Below are positions 51,344-60,329 of a stretch of 64,000 nucleotides of DNA, in pieces. The position numbers were made by a program, and so were the translations under genes. Below the pieces are notes generated by a model that saw nothing but the letters and a program-made list of their open reading frames with translations, did no database searches and was not told the origin of the DNA. Numbering within the stretch: position 1 is the stretch's first letter; each line of letters opens with the position of its first letter. The DNA comes from Streptomyces gilvus. Its GTDB lineage: Bacteria > Actinomycetota > Actinomycetes > Streptomycetales > Streptomycetaceae. Location: contig NZ_JAKWBE010000004.1 of the NCBI RefSeq assembly GCF_022513565.1, positions 248,001 to 312,000 on the forward strand. Reading direction: 5' to 3'.

Positions 51344-52393
51344 CTACCAGTAGTCGGGAAGGTGGTAGCGGTGGGTGTTGGTGGCGTGCCACTCGTGGTT
51401 GCCGGCCACCCAGTCGGACAGACTCCGGGCGTAGCGCTCCACGAGCGGGGAGGTGGCGGACAGGGCGGCGGACTCGTCCTCGAACGCGGTCATGATCTCG
51501 TTGTGGATCTCGACGGCCCGGAGATAGGCGGCCTTCAGCCCGCACCGCTCGTTGGCGGCGACGACCTGCGGCAGGTTGAGGTGGTCGGGGTCGCTCGCCA
51601 GTTCCTTGGTGAAGGAGTACAGGTCGTTGACGATCGTCGTGGCGTTGCAGGCGAGCGCGGTGATCCGCTGGATCTCGGGGCGGGCGTAGACGGCTTCCGG
51701 CAGTTCGTAGCCGTCCACCGCGTCCACGATGGACAGACAGGGGCGGAAGTTGTTGAACTGCCGCATCACCAGGTACTCCCAGACCCGCGGCACGTGCCGG
51801 GTCTCCATCCAGGCGGCCTCCGCGAGATAGCCCAGGTGGAGACGGGCGATGTCGTGGACGAAGCGGCCGGTCTGGCTGGGGGTGGCGAAGGCGGCGTAGT
51901 CCGTCATGGCCCAGTGGTACGAGCGCAGCGGGCCGTCGGCCTGGACGCCCTCGCGCCACTCGGCCTCCAGGGCGGGCGTGCCGTGGTACGGGTCGATCGC
52001 CGACTGGGCCAGGACCAGCGGCCCGCCGAGTCCGCGGCGCGCTCCGCCGCGGCCCTCGTCCTCCTCGCAGTAGCAGCTGTCGACGAGGTTCTCGGCGAGC
52101 AGCAGCTGCCCGGCCACGGTCAGCCGCTCCAGGTCGGCCGCCCGCGGATGCTGGAGCACGACGGCCCGGCCGAACTGGAACCCGGAGAAGTCCCCCTTCC
52201 AGGCGGCCGGGAACAGCTCCAGGCCGCGGGCCCAGGCCTCCAGCCTGCGGTCGATCTCCGCGGCCTTCTCGGGATCGGCGGGGGCGACCGGACGGTACTT
52301 GAGCCCGGGGATCGCGCCGCCGCGCCGGGTGCGCACGGTGCGGGCCAGGTTCGGCGGCCCCGGCAGGGACGGGACGCACGTGGGGGTGCTCAT
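51344..52393 (-). CDS. 2-Methylisoborneol synthase-like terpene cyclase (family 2 encapsulin cargo), short N-terminus
   Basis: The 349-residue class I terpene synthase has the second metal motif NDLYSFTKELASDP (NSE/DTE type) and the first metal motif as VDSCYCEEDEG. In 2-methylisoborneol synthases the latter is, as I recall, DDCYCED, so Ser may replace the second Asp here. Only some 35 residues precede the catalytic domain, against about 100 in characterised enzymes, where the disordered N-terminus directs loading into the shell. It cyclises 2-methyl-GPP. It is flanked by shell and methyltransferase genes, 14 and 11 bp away. Confidence 0.88.
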   Translation of the reverse strand: MSTPTCVPSLPGPPNLARTVRTRRGGAIPGLKYRPVAPADPEKAAEIDRRLEAWARGLELFPAAWKGDFSGFQFGRAVVLQHPRAADLERLTVAGQLLLAENLVDSCYCEEDEGRGGARRGLGGPLVLAQSAIDPYHGTPALEAEWREGVQADGPLRSYHWAMTDYAAFATPSQTGRFVHDIARLHLGYLAEAAWMETRHVPRVWEYLVMRQFNNFRPCLSIVDAVDGYELPEAVYARPEIQRITALACNATTIVNDLYSFTKELASDPDHLNLPQVVAANERCGLKAAYLRAVEIHNEIMTAFEDESAALSATSPLVERYARSLSDWVAGNHEWHATNTHRYHLPDYW

Positions 52394-52407
52394 CGCGTGC
52401 TCCACCC

Positions 52408-53838
52408 TCAGTCGGCCGTCCGGCCGATCTGGACGTTCTCCAGGATCCCCGCCGCGTCCGGCACGAGGATGGCGAGCGAGTAGTAGGCGGTGACCAGGTA
52501 GCTGATGATCGCGGCCGCGTCGATGCCCATGAACCGCACGTTCAGGCCCGGCTGGTACTCCTCCGGGATGCCGGTCTGGAACAGGCCGATCACGCCCTGG
52601 TCGGACTCGCCGGTGCGCAGCGCGATGATGCTGCTGGTGTGCCGGTCGCTGACCGGGATCTTGTTGCAGGGCAGGATCGGCACCCCGCGCCAGGCGGGGA
52701 TCTCGTGCCCCTCCACGTTCGCCGTGCCCGGTACCAGCCCGCGGCGGTTGCACTGGCGGAAGAAGGCGGCGATCGCCTTGGGGTGGGCGAGGAACACCTT
52801 GGTCTTGCGGCGCATGGCCAGCAGCTCGTCCATGTCGTCCGGTGTCGGCGGCCCGGTGAAGGTGCTGACGCGCTGTCCGTAGTCGACGTTGTGCAGCAGC
52901 CCGAACTCCCGGTTGTTGACCAGCTCCCACTCCTGGCGCTCGCGGATCTCCTCGATGGTCAGCCGCAGTTGCTGCTCGGTCTGGTTCATCGGGTCGTTGT
53001 AGAGGTCGGCGACCCGGGTGTGCACCCGCAGCACGGTCTGGGTGAGCGACAGTTCGTACTCCCGTGGGGCGAGGTCGTAGTTGACGAATCCGCCGGGCAG
53101 CGTCGGTTCGCCCACGTGGCCCGCCTGGACGGGGACGTCGGCCTCGCCCTTGCGGTTCATCGGCAGCTTCTGCCGCTCGGCGAACGCCTGGAGGTGGGCG
53201 GCCAGCGACGGCACCCGGTCGGTGAACTCGGTGACGACGTCCCAGGTCAGCGCAAGCAGCACGCCCGCCGTCTCCGCGCGCACCGAGCTCAGCCACAGCG
53301 GGTCCGACTGGCCGATGGCCTCGTCGCCCATCTGGTCGCCGTCGACGACGACTCCGGTGATCTCCTCCTCGCCGTACTTGCCGGCCGTGTACCGGGTGAA
53401 CCTGCCGTGCACCACCAGGTAGGCCTCGGTGACCGGTTGGCCGGCCTCGAACAGCACCTGTCCGGCGCGCACTTCGCGGACCCGGAAGCGGGTGGAGATC
53501 TCCTTGAGGACATCGATGTCGGAGTAGCCGCGCAGCACCGGCAGTTCGGTGAGCGTCTCGGGGATGACCTTGATGTCGTTGGCGCCGTTCTGCTCGAACT
53601 GCACCCGGCCGCGCCCGATCTTCAGTTGGAGGCGCCGGTTGACCCGGTAGGTGCCGCCCCGGACGTCCACCCAGGGCAGCGCCTTCAGCAGCCAGCGCGA
53701 GCTGATGGCCTGCATCTGCGGTTCGGACTTGGTGGTCGTGGTGAGCCGGCGTGCCGCCTGGGTGCTGAGGCTGGTGAGCTGCGGTTCGCCGGGATCGTCG
53801 GGGGCCGGGTTGTCGGTGGCGCTTTCGGGGACGGACAC
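52408..53838 (-). CDS. Family 2B encapsulin shell protein with cyclic-nucleotide-binding-like domain
   Basis: The 476-residue protein has the HK97-type family 2 shell sequence split by a cNMP-binding-like domain. The domain (about residues 95-225) contains [20 protein letters not shown] and [20 protein letters not shown]. After it come [20 protein letters not shown] and [20 protein letters not shown], and the C-terminal [20 protein letters not shown] is typical. It forms a protein nanocompartment that encloses the 2-methylisoborneol synthase. The start is GTG at 53838 after GGGAGGGA. The 236-bp upstream gap holds its promoter and no gene. Confidence 0.92.
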   Translation of the reverse strand: MSVPESATDNPAPDDPGEPQLTSLSTQAARRLTTTTKSEPQMQAISSRWLLKALPWVDVRGGTYRVNRRLQLKIGRGRVQFEQNGANDIKVIPETLTELPVLRGYSDIDVLKEISTRFRVREVRAGQVLFEAGQPVTEAYLVVHGRFTRYTAGKYGEEEITGVVVDGDQMGDEAIGQSDPLWLSSVRAETAGVLLALTWDVVTEFTDRVPSLAAHLQAFAERQKLPMNRKGEADVPVQAGHVGEPTLPGGFVNYDLAPREYELSLTQTVLRVHTRVADLYNDPMNQTEQQLRLTIEEIRERQEWELVNNREFGLLHNVDYGQRVSTFTGPPTPDDMDELLAMRRKTKVFLAHPKAIAAFFRQCNRRGLVPGTANVEGHEIPAWRGVPILPCNKIPVSDRHTSSIIALRTGESDQGVIGLFQTGIPEEYQPGLNVRFMGIDAAAIISYLVTAYYSLAILVPDAAGILENVQIGRTAD

Positions 53839-54074
53839 ATTCCCTCCCTGAACAGGGGTGTGCGGAGTGGTCGCTGAGAAGGACGTGAAGGCGGTGGCTG
53901 ACAGGAACGCACCGCGTGTACAAGGCAAACAGGGATGGCGGTGGCCCCGGTACGGCGTGCGGGGGGCGGTTTCGTGGACCGGAGGGGCGCATACCGCTTC
54001 CCGTCCCGCGGGATGCCTCGCACGCGATCCCGCGCGGGCGTGTGAGCCGTGCGCCCCCTTTTCGAAGACGGTGT

Positions 54075-55097
54075 TCAGGACAGGTCGTTGACCAGCACCG
54101 CCGCTCCGTCGAACCGCCCTGCCTTCAGGTCCCGCAGGGCCTGGTCGGCCCGCGTCAGGGGATAGGTGTGGGTGGTGGCGCGCACGCCGTGCCGGGCGGC
54201 CAGGGCGAGGAACTCCCGTCCGTCCGCACGGGTGTTGGAGGTGACGCTGCGCATCTGTTTCTCGTAGAAGAGGTCGGTCTCGTAGTGGAGCGGCGGGGTG
54301 TCGCTGAGGTGGATGCCCGCGACGGAGAGGGTGCCGCCGCGGTCCAGGGCCCGCAGCGCGACCGGGACCAGGTCGCCGACCGGGGCGAACAGGATCGCGC
54401 TGTCCAGCGGCTCGGGCGGCATCGCGTACGCGTCGCGCGCGGAGGCCGCGCCGAGTTCGAGGGCCAGCCGCTGTGCCGCGCTGCCCCGGGTCAGGACGTG
54501 CACGGTGGCGCCCTCGGCCAGGGCCAGCTGCGCGCACAGATGGGCGCTGCCCCCGAAGCCGTACAGTCCGAGCCGGCCGCCCGGCGGCAGCGCGGCCCGG
54601 CGCAGCGCGCGGTAGCCGATGATCCCGGCGCACAGCAGCGGCGCGAGCGCCACGTCGTCGAGGGCTGCGGGCAGCCGGTGGGCGAAGGAGGCGGGCACCG
54701 TCGTGTACTGCGCGTAACCGCCGTCGGCGTCCCAGCCGGTGTAGCGCGAGGCGGGACACAGGTTCTCGGCACCGCGCGAGCAGTACGCGCAGCTGCCGTC
54801 CGTGCGCCGCAGCCAGGCCACGCCGACCCGGTCACCGGCGGTAAATCCCTCGACCGCCGCTCCGACCCCGGCGACCACGCCCACCACCTCGTGCCCCGGG
54901 GTCACCCCGGGCCGGTGCACGGGCAGATCGCCCTCGGCGACGTGCAGATCGGTCCGGCACACCCCGCACGCGCGCACGTGCACGAGCAGTTCGTCGTCGG
55001 CGGGCTCGGGGACCGGCTTCTCGACGAACCGGAGACCCTCCTCCTCGACCGGCCCCGGAGTCACCACCGACCACGCGCGCATCGTCCCGTTCGTCAT
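54075..55097 (-). CDS. Zinc-dependent alcohol dehydrogenase (MDR family, AdhA-like)
   Basis: The 340-residue enzyme has catalytic zinc ligands Cys in [16 protein letters not shown] and His in [14 protein letters not shown]. The structural-zinc lobe is [20 protein letters not shown]; the first of the usual four Cys is Asp. The nucleotide-binding fold has [20 protein letters not shown]. AdhA-type enzymes oxidise primary alcohols or reduce aldehydes. It is on the same strand as the encapsulin operon but 236 bp upstream of it, so functional linkage is not implied. Confidence 0.9.
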   Translation of the reverse strand: MTNGTMRAWSVVTPGPVEEEGLRFVEKPVPEPADDELLVHVRACGVCRTDLHVAEGDLPVHRPGVTPGHEVVGVVAGVGAAVEGFTAGDRVGVAWLRRTDGSCAYCSRGAENLCPASRYTGWDADGGYAQYTTVPASFAHRLPAALDDVALAPLLCAGIIGYRALRRAALPPGGRLGLYGFGGSAHLCAQLALAEGATVHVLTRGSAAQRLALELGAASARDAYAMPPEPLDSAILFAPVGDLVPVALRALDRGGTLSVAGIHLSDTPPLHYETDLFYEKQMRSVTSNTRADGREFLALAARHGVRATTHTYPLTRADQALRDLKAGRFDGAAVLVNDLS

Positions 55098-55244
55098 CCC
55101 GCACCCCGTCCGTCACCTCGACAGCCCGCCGGAAGCCTCCCCGACCAGTCTGGAACGGACCCCGGCGTTCGGCGCGCGCTTCGACCGGCGGATGGCTAGC
55201 GTGAGGAAACGGACCATCCGCCTATTCGGGAGAGGGCCGCAGCC

Positions 55245-56042
55245 ATGGCCGTACAACCTGAGGGAACCCCCTGCTGGGCCGACGCGATGTTCAGTGACGT
55301 CGAGGGAGCCAAGAGCTTCTACGGAGACGTCCTCGGCTGGACCTTCGGCGAGGCGTCGTCGGAGTACGGCAACTACACCCAGGCCTACTCCGACGGCAAG
55401 GCGGTCGCCGCCGTCGTACCGCCGATGCCCGGCCAGGAGGGCCAGTCGCAGTGGTGCCTGTACTTCGCCTCCGCGGACGCCGCCGCGACGGCCGCCAGGA
55501 TCCGGGAGAACGGCGGCGAGGTGCTGATGGAGCCGATGCAGGTCGGCGAGTTCGGCACCATGTGCATCGCCCGTGAGCCCAGCGGCGCGGTCTTCGGCCT
55601 GTGGCAGGGCGGCACCCACGAGGGCTTCGAGGCGACCGCGGTACCGGGCGCCTACGGCTGGGCCGAGGTCTTCACCCGCGAGCCCGAGCGGACGGACGCC
55701 TTCTTCAGCGCCGTCTTCCCGTACACGGCCCAGCGGATCGTCGACGAAGCGGTCGACTTCCGCATGTTCAACCTCGGTGACAAGACGGTCCTGGGCCGCA
55801 TGCGGATGGGCGAGGAGTTCCCGCCGGAGATCCCCTCCTACGTCAACCTCTACTTCGTCGTCCCCGACTGCGACGACGCCGTCGCCAAGGCGACCAAGCT
55901 CGGCGGCGTCCTGCGCTTCGGACCGATGGACAGCCCCTACGGCAGGTTCGCGGCCCTCAGCGACGCGCAGGGGGCGAGCTTCTCGGTGATCGACATCACG
56001 CGCACCGAGGGCGAGATGCCGCGGACCGAGGACGTCTCCTAG
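55245..56042 (+). CDS. Two-domain VOC family protein
   Basis: The 265-residue protein has two glyoxalase-fold halves: first TPCWADAMFSDVEGAKSFYG with WCLYFASADAAATAARIREN, second AYGWAEVFTREPERTDAFFS with LYFVVPDCDDAVAKATKLGG and the end LSDAQGASFSVIDI. This tandem arrangement is common in Streptomyces proteins annotated as hydroxylases or glyoxalases, without known substrate. ATG at 55245. It is transcribed toward the RNase HI gene, 42 bp away. Confidence 0.9.
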   Translation: MAVQPEGTPCWADAMFSDVEGAKSFYGDVLGWTFGEASSEYGNYTQAYSDGKAVAAVVPPMPGQEGQSQWCLYFASADAAATAARIRENGGEVLMEPMQVGEFGTMCIAREPSGAVFGLWQGGTHEGFEATAVPGAYGWAEVFTREPERTDAFFSAVFPYTAQRIVDEAVDFRMFNLGDKTVLGRMRMGEEFPPEIPSYVNLYFVVPDCDDAVAKATKLGGVLRFGPMDSPYGRFAALSDAQGASFSVIDITRTEGEMPRTEDVS

Positions 56043-56084
56043 AGGGTGCCGGGAGGCCCCGTCCGCCGTGGCATGATCGAGCCC

Positions 56085-56774
56085 ATGCGTGAACGTGTGG
56101 TGGCCGCCTGCGACGGGGCCTCGAAGGGAAACCCGGGACCTGCCGGCTGGGCGTGGGTGGTCTCCGACGACTCCGAGGCCCCGGCCCGCTGGGAGGCCGG
56201 CCCGCTGGGCAGGGCCACCAACAACGTCGCCGAACTCACCGCGCTGGAACGCCTGTTGGCGTCGACCGACCGGGACGTCCCGCTCGAGGTCCGGATGGAC
56301 TCGCAGTACGCCATGAAGGCGGTCACCACGTGGCTGCCCGGCTGGAAGCGCAACGGCTGGAAGACGGCGGCCGGCAAACCGGTCGCCAACCAGGACCTGG
56401 TGGTGCGCATCGACGAGCTGCTGCAGGGCCGCTCGGTCGACTTCCGTTACGTGCCGGCCCACCAGGTCGACGGCGACCCGCTCAACGACTTCGCCGACCG
56501 GGCCGCGAGCCAGGCGGCGACCGTGCAGGAGCCGGCGGGCAGCGCACTCGGCTCACCGGAGCCGCCGGCCTCGCCGGACACCCCGAAAAAGACCGCCGCC
56601 CCGCGCCGGAAGCCCGGTGGGGCCCGGCAGGGCGGCGGCTCGTCGTCCCGCACGATCAAGGCGAAGTTCCCCGGCCGTTGCCTGTGCGGCCGGTCCTACG
56701 CGGCCGGGGAGCCGATCGCCAAGAACGCGCAGGGCTGGGGGCACCCGGAGTGCCGTACGGCGGAAGCCGGTTAG
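56085..56774 (+). CDS. RNase HI-family protein with C-terminal zinc-ribbon-like tail
   Basis: The 229-residue protein has RNase H catalytic acids: Asp in VVAACDGASKGNPGPAGWAW, Glu in NNVAELTALERLL, Asp in EVRMDSQYAMKAVTTWLPGW, and Asp in AHQVDGDPLNDFADRAA. After a Pro/Lys-rich linker (about 145-190), the last 40 residues hold CLCGRSYAAGEPIAKN and HPEC, which could bind one zinc. It cleaves RNA in RNA-DNA hybrids. ATG at 56085 or 56073. Confidence 0.88.
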   Translation: MRERVVAACDGASKGNPGPAGWAWVVSDDSEAPARWEAGPLGRATNNVAELTALERLLASTDRDVPLEVRMDSQYAMKAVTTWLPGWKRNGWKTAAGKPVANQDLVVRIDELLQGRSVDFRYVPAHQVDGDPLNDFADRAASQAATVQEPAGSALGSPEPPASPDTPKKTAAPRRKPGGARQGGGSSSRTIKAKFPGRCLCGRSYAAGEPIAKNAQGWGHPECRTAEAG

Positions 56775-56785
56775 GGCCTGTTCCA

Positions 56786-56837
56786 GGTTTCCCGTCTGCC
56801 CCGCGACGCCCGCCCTTCGGGCGGACGACGGGAAACC
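56786..56837. terminator. Nested bidirectional terminator between RNase HI and SRPBCC genes
   Basis: Outer 11-bp arms (GGTTTCCCGTC at 56786-56796 with GACGGGAAACC at 56827-56837) enclose an inner CCGCCC-TTC-GGGCGG hairpin at 56810-56824. It separates two convergent genes. Confidence 0.75.
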
Positions 56838-56838
56838 G

Positions 56839-57291
56839 TCAGACGACCACGCCGCGCCACTCGCCGGTCTCCTGGCCGCGATCCTCGATGAACTGCTTGA
56901 AGCGCTCCAGGTCGCCCTTGGTCTGCCGCTTCACGAACCCGAGCTTGTCGCCGACCTTCTCGGTGACGCTGTCGGGCTGGAACTCCATCTGCAGCATGAC
57001 CTTGGTGTGGGTGTCGTCGAGGCGGTGGAAGGTCACCACCCCGGCCTGCTTGGCCTCCCCGGAGACCGTGGTCCAGGCGACCCGCTCGTCCGGGATCTGT
57101 TCGGTGATCTCCGCGTCGAACTCCCTGTGGACCCCGTTCACACTGGTCACCCAGTGGGTGAGCGTGTCGGTGCGCTGCTCGATGCGCTCGACGCCGTTCA
57201 TGAACTCCGGGAACGTCTCGAACTGCGTCCACTGGTTGTAGGCGGTGTGCACCGGGACGCCGACCTCGATGGATTCCTCGACCTGCGACAC
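56839..57291 (-). CDS. SRPBCC (polyketide cyclase/START-like) family protein
   Basis: The 150-residue protein has the helix-grip fold pattern: VEESIEVGVPVHTAYNQWTQ at the N-terminus, then FETFPEFMNGVERIEQRTDT, WTTVSGEAKQAGVVTFHRLD and a long C-terminal helix GDLERFKQFIEDRGQETG. Similar proteins bind lipids or aromatic ligands in a deep pocket; the ligand is unknown. It is divergent from the MFS exporter, across 173 bp that include the twin palindromes. Confidence 0.88.
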   Translation of the reverse strand: MSQVEESIEVGVPVHTAYNQWTQFETFPEFMNGVERIEQRTDTLTHWVTSVNGVHREFDAEITEQIPDERVAWTTVSGEAKQAGVVTFHRLDDTHTKVMLQMEFQPDSVTEKVGDKLGFVKRQTKGDLERFKQFIEDRGQETGEWRGVVV

Positions 57292-57389
57292 GGGTGAACC
57301 CCTCCTTCGTGCTCAGACGGTTGCGTGCGGGCCGGGTACCCGTGACCCGCGCGGCGAACCTCCGTTGAACGGCTGCCCGCCACAACTTG

Positions 57390-57431
57390 GGTGAATGGCC
57401 ATTCACCGGCTATGGTGAATGGCCATTCACC
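57390..57431. promoter_or_regulatory. Twin 18-bp palindromic operators before the MFS exporter
   Basis: GGTGAATGGCCATTCACC occurs twice, at 57390-57407 and 57414-57431, each a perfect palindrome, 24 bp centre to centre. ATTCACC arms around TGGCCA suit a dimeric TetR-type repressor. The TetR gene at 60330 is the natural candidate. They lie 34 bp before the MFS start. Confidence 0.85.
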
Positions 57432-57464
57432 CCTTCTTTTCCGCAGCGTCACCCGGGAGTGCCG

Positions 57465-58943
57465 ATGGGCCAGCCAGTACCGATAGCCGAGCCCTCCACC
57501 GCGAGGGCCCTGCGGGACCGGTTCACGATCCCGGTGCTGGCGTTCGGCGGCATCCTCATGGCCGTCATGCAGACGGTGGTCGTGCCGCTGCTGCCCGACC
57601 TTCCCCGGCTCACCCACTCCTCGGCGGGCGCGGTCTCCTGGACGGTCACGGCCACCCTGCTGGCCGGAGCAGTCCTCACCCCGGTCCTCGGCCGCGCCGG
57701 CGACATGTACGGCAAGCGCAGGGTGCTGACGGCGGCGCTCGGCCTGATGACCGTCGGCTCGGTGATGTGCGCCCTGTCCTCCGACATCGCCGTACTGATC
57801 ACAGCCCGTGCCCTGCAGGGCGCCGCCGCCTCCGTCATACCGCTGTCGATCAGCATCCTGCGCGACGAACTGCCCCCCGAGCGCCGGGGCTCCGCGGTGG
57901 CCCTGATGAGTTCCACCGTCGGCATCGGCGCCGCCCTCGGCCTGCCGCTGGCCGCGCTGGTCGTGCAGTACGCCGACTGGCACACCATGTTCTGGCTGAC
58001 CAGCGCCCTGGGCGCGCTCGGCGCGACGGGGGTGTGGTGGGCGGTCAGGGAGTCGCCGGTGCGCGAGCCGGGCCGGTTCGACGTGGCGGGCGCACTGGGC
58101 CTGGCGGCCGGGCTGGTGTGCCTGCTGCTCGGGGTCTCCCAGGGCGGTCAGTGGGGCTGGGGGAGCGCACGGGTGGTGGGCCTGTTCGCCGGCTCCGTCG
58201 TCATCATGGCGCTGTGGTGGTGGCAGCAGCTGCGTGCCGAACGGCCGCTGGTCGACCTGCGGCTGGTCGCCCGGCCCCGGGTGGGCCTGTCCCACGTGGC
58301 GGCCCTGCTCACCGGATTCGCCTTCTACGCCAACTCCCTGGTGACCGCCCAGCTGGTCCAGGCGCCCAAGGCCACCGGATACGGCCTCGGGCTCTCGATC
58401 GTGCAGACCGGTCTGTGCCTGCTGCCCGTCGGCGTCACCATGCTGCTGCTCTCACCCGTCTCGGCCCGCATCTCCGCGGCGCGTGGTCCGCGGATCACGC
58501 TCGCGCTCGGGGTCGCGGTCATCGCCTGCGGATATGCGGTGCGCATCGCCGACAGCCGCGACCTGTGGATGATCATCCTGGGCGCGACGGTCGTGTCCAC
58601 CGGCACCACTCTCGCCTACTCGGCCCTGCCCACCCTGATCCTGCGCGCCGTACCGGCCGAGCAGACCGCCTCCGCCAACGGCGTCAACGTCCTGATGCGC
58701 ACCATCGGCCAGGCCACCTCCAGCGCCGCGATCGCCGCCGTCCTGGTGCACCACACCAGCCCGGTCGGCGGGCTGCCGGTGCCGACCCTGCACGGCTATC
58801 TGCTGGCGTTCGTGATGGCGGGCGCGATCGCGCTGGCCGCCGCGGCGACGGCGCTGACCATCCCGGGCGACTCCGCCGACGGCGGGACGCGCCGGGCCCG
58901 TGGCCGCACCCGGGGCGCACGGGAGGCGCTGGAGGGAGCTTGA
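57465..58943 (+). CDS. MFS drug-efflux transporter, DHA2-like
   Basis: The 492-residue exporter has about 14 hydrophobic helices. Motif A is GRAGDMYGKRRVLTAALGL and motif C is STVGIGAALGLPLAALVVQY. Early MQTVVVPLLPDLPRL resembles the MDxTVVNVALP motif of DHA2 members. It probably exports a toxic compound in exchange for protons. ATG at 57465 has GGGAG 4 bp upstream. The stop codon TGA at 58941 lies in the end of the inserted IS element, so the original C-terminus has changed slightly. Confidence 0.93.
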   Translation: MGQPVPIAEPSTARALRDRFTIPVLAFGGILMAVMQTVVVPLLPDLPRLTHSSAGAVSWTVTATLLAGAVLTPVLGRAGDMYGKRRVLTAALGLMTVGSVMCALSSDIAVLITARALQGAAASVIPLSISILRDELPPERRGSAVALMSSTVGIGAALGLPLAALVVQYADWHTMFWLTSALGALGATGVWWAVRESPVREPGRFDVAGALGLAAGLVCLLLGVSQGGQWGWGSARVVGLFAGSVVIMALWWWQQLRAERPLVDLRLVARPRVGLSHVAALLTGFAFYANSLVTAQLVQAPKATGYGLGLSIVQTGLCLLPVGVTMLLLSPVSARISAARGPRITLALGVAVIACGYAVRIADSRDLWMIILGATVVSTGTTLAYSALPTLILRAVPAEQTASANGVNVLMRTIGQATSSAAIAAVLVHHTSPVGGLPVPTLHGYLLAFVMAGAIALAAAATALTIPGDSADGGTRRARGRTRGAREALEGA

Positions 58944-59100
58944 CTTCCTCCCCCGCCTAAAGGCGGGGGATTCCAGCGGTCGCCCGCTGGGGTTCCTGCT
59001 TCACCGACGACCGCCCCGTCCGGGAGGACTCCCGTTGAGGTCTTACACCGTCTCCACAGGCAGACGCCGCCAGCCCGGCGGCCAGGATGTTGCGTGCCGC
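58940..59100 (-). ncRNA. Predicted omega (reRNA) guide scaffold overlapping tnpB 3' end
   Basis: TnpB proteins work with an RNA from the element's right end. Here the last tnpB codons and the right end form CCAGCGG-TCGC-CCGCTGG (58973-58990) and the terminal GC hairpin (58949-58970). The guide segment would start just outside at about 58939 and read into the antisense of the MFS 3' end. The 5' limit is a guess. Confidence 0.5.
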
Positions 59101-60168
59101 GTTCACGTCCCGGTCGTGCACCACGTCGCAGTGCTCGCACGTCCACGCGCGGACGTTCAACGGCAGCTTCACCGCAACCGTGCCGCAGTTCCCGCACAGC
59201 TTGCTGGAGGGGAAGAAGCGGTCGATCACGACGAGTTCGCGCCCGTACCAGGCGCACTTGTACTCCAGCATCATGCGCAGGTCCGTCCAGGCCGCATCCG
59301 AGATGGCACGCGCCAGGCGGCCGTTCTTCAGCAGGTTGCGGACGGTGAGGTCCTCGATCACGACCACTTGGTTCTCGTGGACGAGTCGAGTCGAGAGTTT
59401 GTGCAGGAAGTCCCGGCGCCGGTCGGCGATCCGCGCATGGATGCGGGCAACCTTCCTGCGGGCCTTCTCGCGGTTCGCGGAGCCCTTCGCCTTGCGCGAC
59501 AGCTCCCGCTGCGCGCGGGCCAGCCGGGCACGGTCACGGCGCTCGTGCCGGGGGTTGGTGATCTTCTCCCCGGTGGACAGGGTCACCAGCGAGGTGATCC
59601 CGGCGTCCAGGCCGACCGTGTTCACCGTCGCCGGGGCCGGGGCGATGGTGTCCTCGCACAGCAGCGACACGAACCAGCGGCCCGCCGCATCCCGGGACAC
59701 GGTCACCGTGGTCGGCTCCGCACCCTCGGGCAGCGGACGCGACCAGCGGATGTCCAGGGGCTGCGCCATCTTCGCCAGTGTCAGCCGCCCCTCGCGCCAG
59801 GTGAAGGCGCTGCGGGTGTACTCGGCCGACGCACGGGACTTCTTCCGCGACTTGTTCCGGGGGTACTTCGCCCGCCTGGCGAAGAAGTTGACGAACGCCG
59901 TCTGCAGATGACGCAGCGCCTGCTGCAGCGGAACGGAAGACACCTCCGTCAGGAAGGCCAGCTCCTCCGTCTTCTTCCACTCCGTCAGCGCGGCCGACGA
60001 CTGCACGTAGGAGATCCGGCGCTGCTCGCCGTACCAGGCCCGGGTCCGCTCCTCCAGCGCCTTGTTGTAGACGAGGCGGACACAGCCGAACGTGCGCGAC
60101 AGCTCCGCCGCCTGCTCGTCCGTGGGGTAGAAGCGGTACTTGAATGCCCGCTTGACCTGCCGCGTCAT
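58957..60168 (-). CDS. tnpB: TnpB RNA-guided endonuclease (IS200/IS605 family)
   Basis: The 403-residue protein has the N-terminal FKYRFYPTDEQAAELSRTFG, and RuvC I Asp in TVGLDAGITSLVTLSTGEK. RuvC II Glu is in VVVIEDLTVRNLLKNG, the zinc finger is SSKLCGNCGTVAVKLP then WTCEHCDVVHDRDVNAARN, and RuvC III Asp is within HDRDVNAARNILAAG. All catalytic acids are present, so it should be an active nuclease. Length is usual for TnpB. The stop codon lies within the right-end hairpin. Confidence 0.93.
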   Translation of the reverse strand: MTRQVKRAFKYRFYPTDEQAAELSRTFGCVRLVYNKALEERTRAWYGEQRRISYVQSSAALTEWKKTEELAFLTEVSSVPLQQALRHLQTAFVNFFARRAKYPRNKSRKKSRASAEYTRSAFTWREGRLTLAKMAQPLDIRWSRPLPEGAEPTTVTVSRDAAGRWFVSLLCEDTIAPAPATVNTVGLDAGITSLVTLSTGEKITNPRHERRDRARLARAQRELSRKAKGSANREKARRKVARIHARIADRRRDFLHKLSTRLVHENQVVVIEDLTVRNLLKNGRLARAISDAAWTDLRMMLEYKCAWYGRELVVIDRFFPSSKLCGNCGTVAVKLPLNVRAWTCEHCDVVHDRDVNAARNILAAGLAASACGDGVRPQRESSRTGRSSVKQEPQRATAGIPRL

Positions 60169-60329
60169 ACCTCACACCATATCAGATTCTGTGTGAGCGG
60201 TCGGTGTCGGTCGGTGGACCGGGTACGCCGGTCCGCCCTGGCGGCGAATCGGCTTTCCCTGCCCCGCTCCGCAGGAGCTTCGTTTCCTTCCCCGGCTGAA
60301 GCCGGGGGTATCCACAAAGGAGAGACCCG

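Larger units (their letters stand above)
58940..60315 (-). mobile_element. IS200/IS605-group (IS1341-type) element carrying tnpB only
   Basis: The element runs on the minus strand, left end near 60315 and right end near 58940. The right end has the hairpin TCCCCCGCC-TAAA-GGCGGGGGA (58949-58970) and finishes GTCAA, like the TCAA cleavage site recalled for IS608. The left end has CCCCGGCT-GA-AGCCGGGG at 60290-60307. There are no terminal inverted repeats and no target duplication, as expected. No tnpA is present, so movement would need a transposase in trans. It separates an MFS gene from its TetR regulator. Confidence 0.8.

Noticed and set aside
54075..55097. Alcohol dehydrogenase as part of the methylisoborneol operon
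   Set aside because: It is on the same strand but separated by 236 bp with a presumed promoter, and methylisoborneol formation needs no dehydrogenase.
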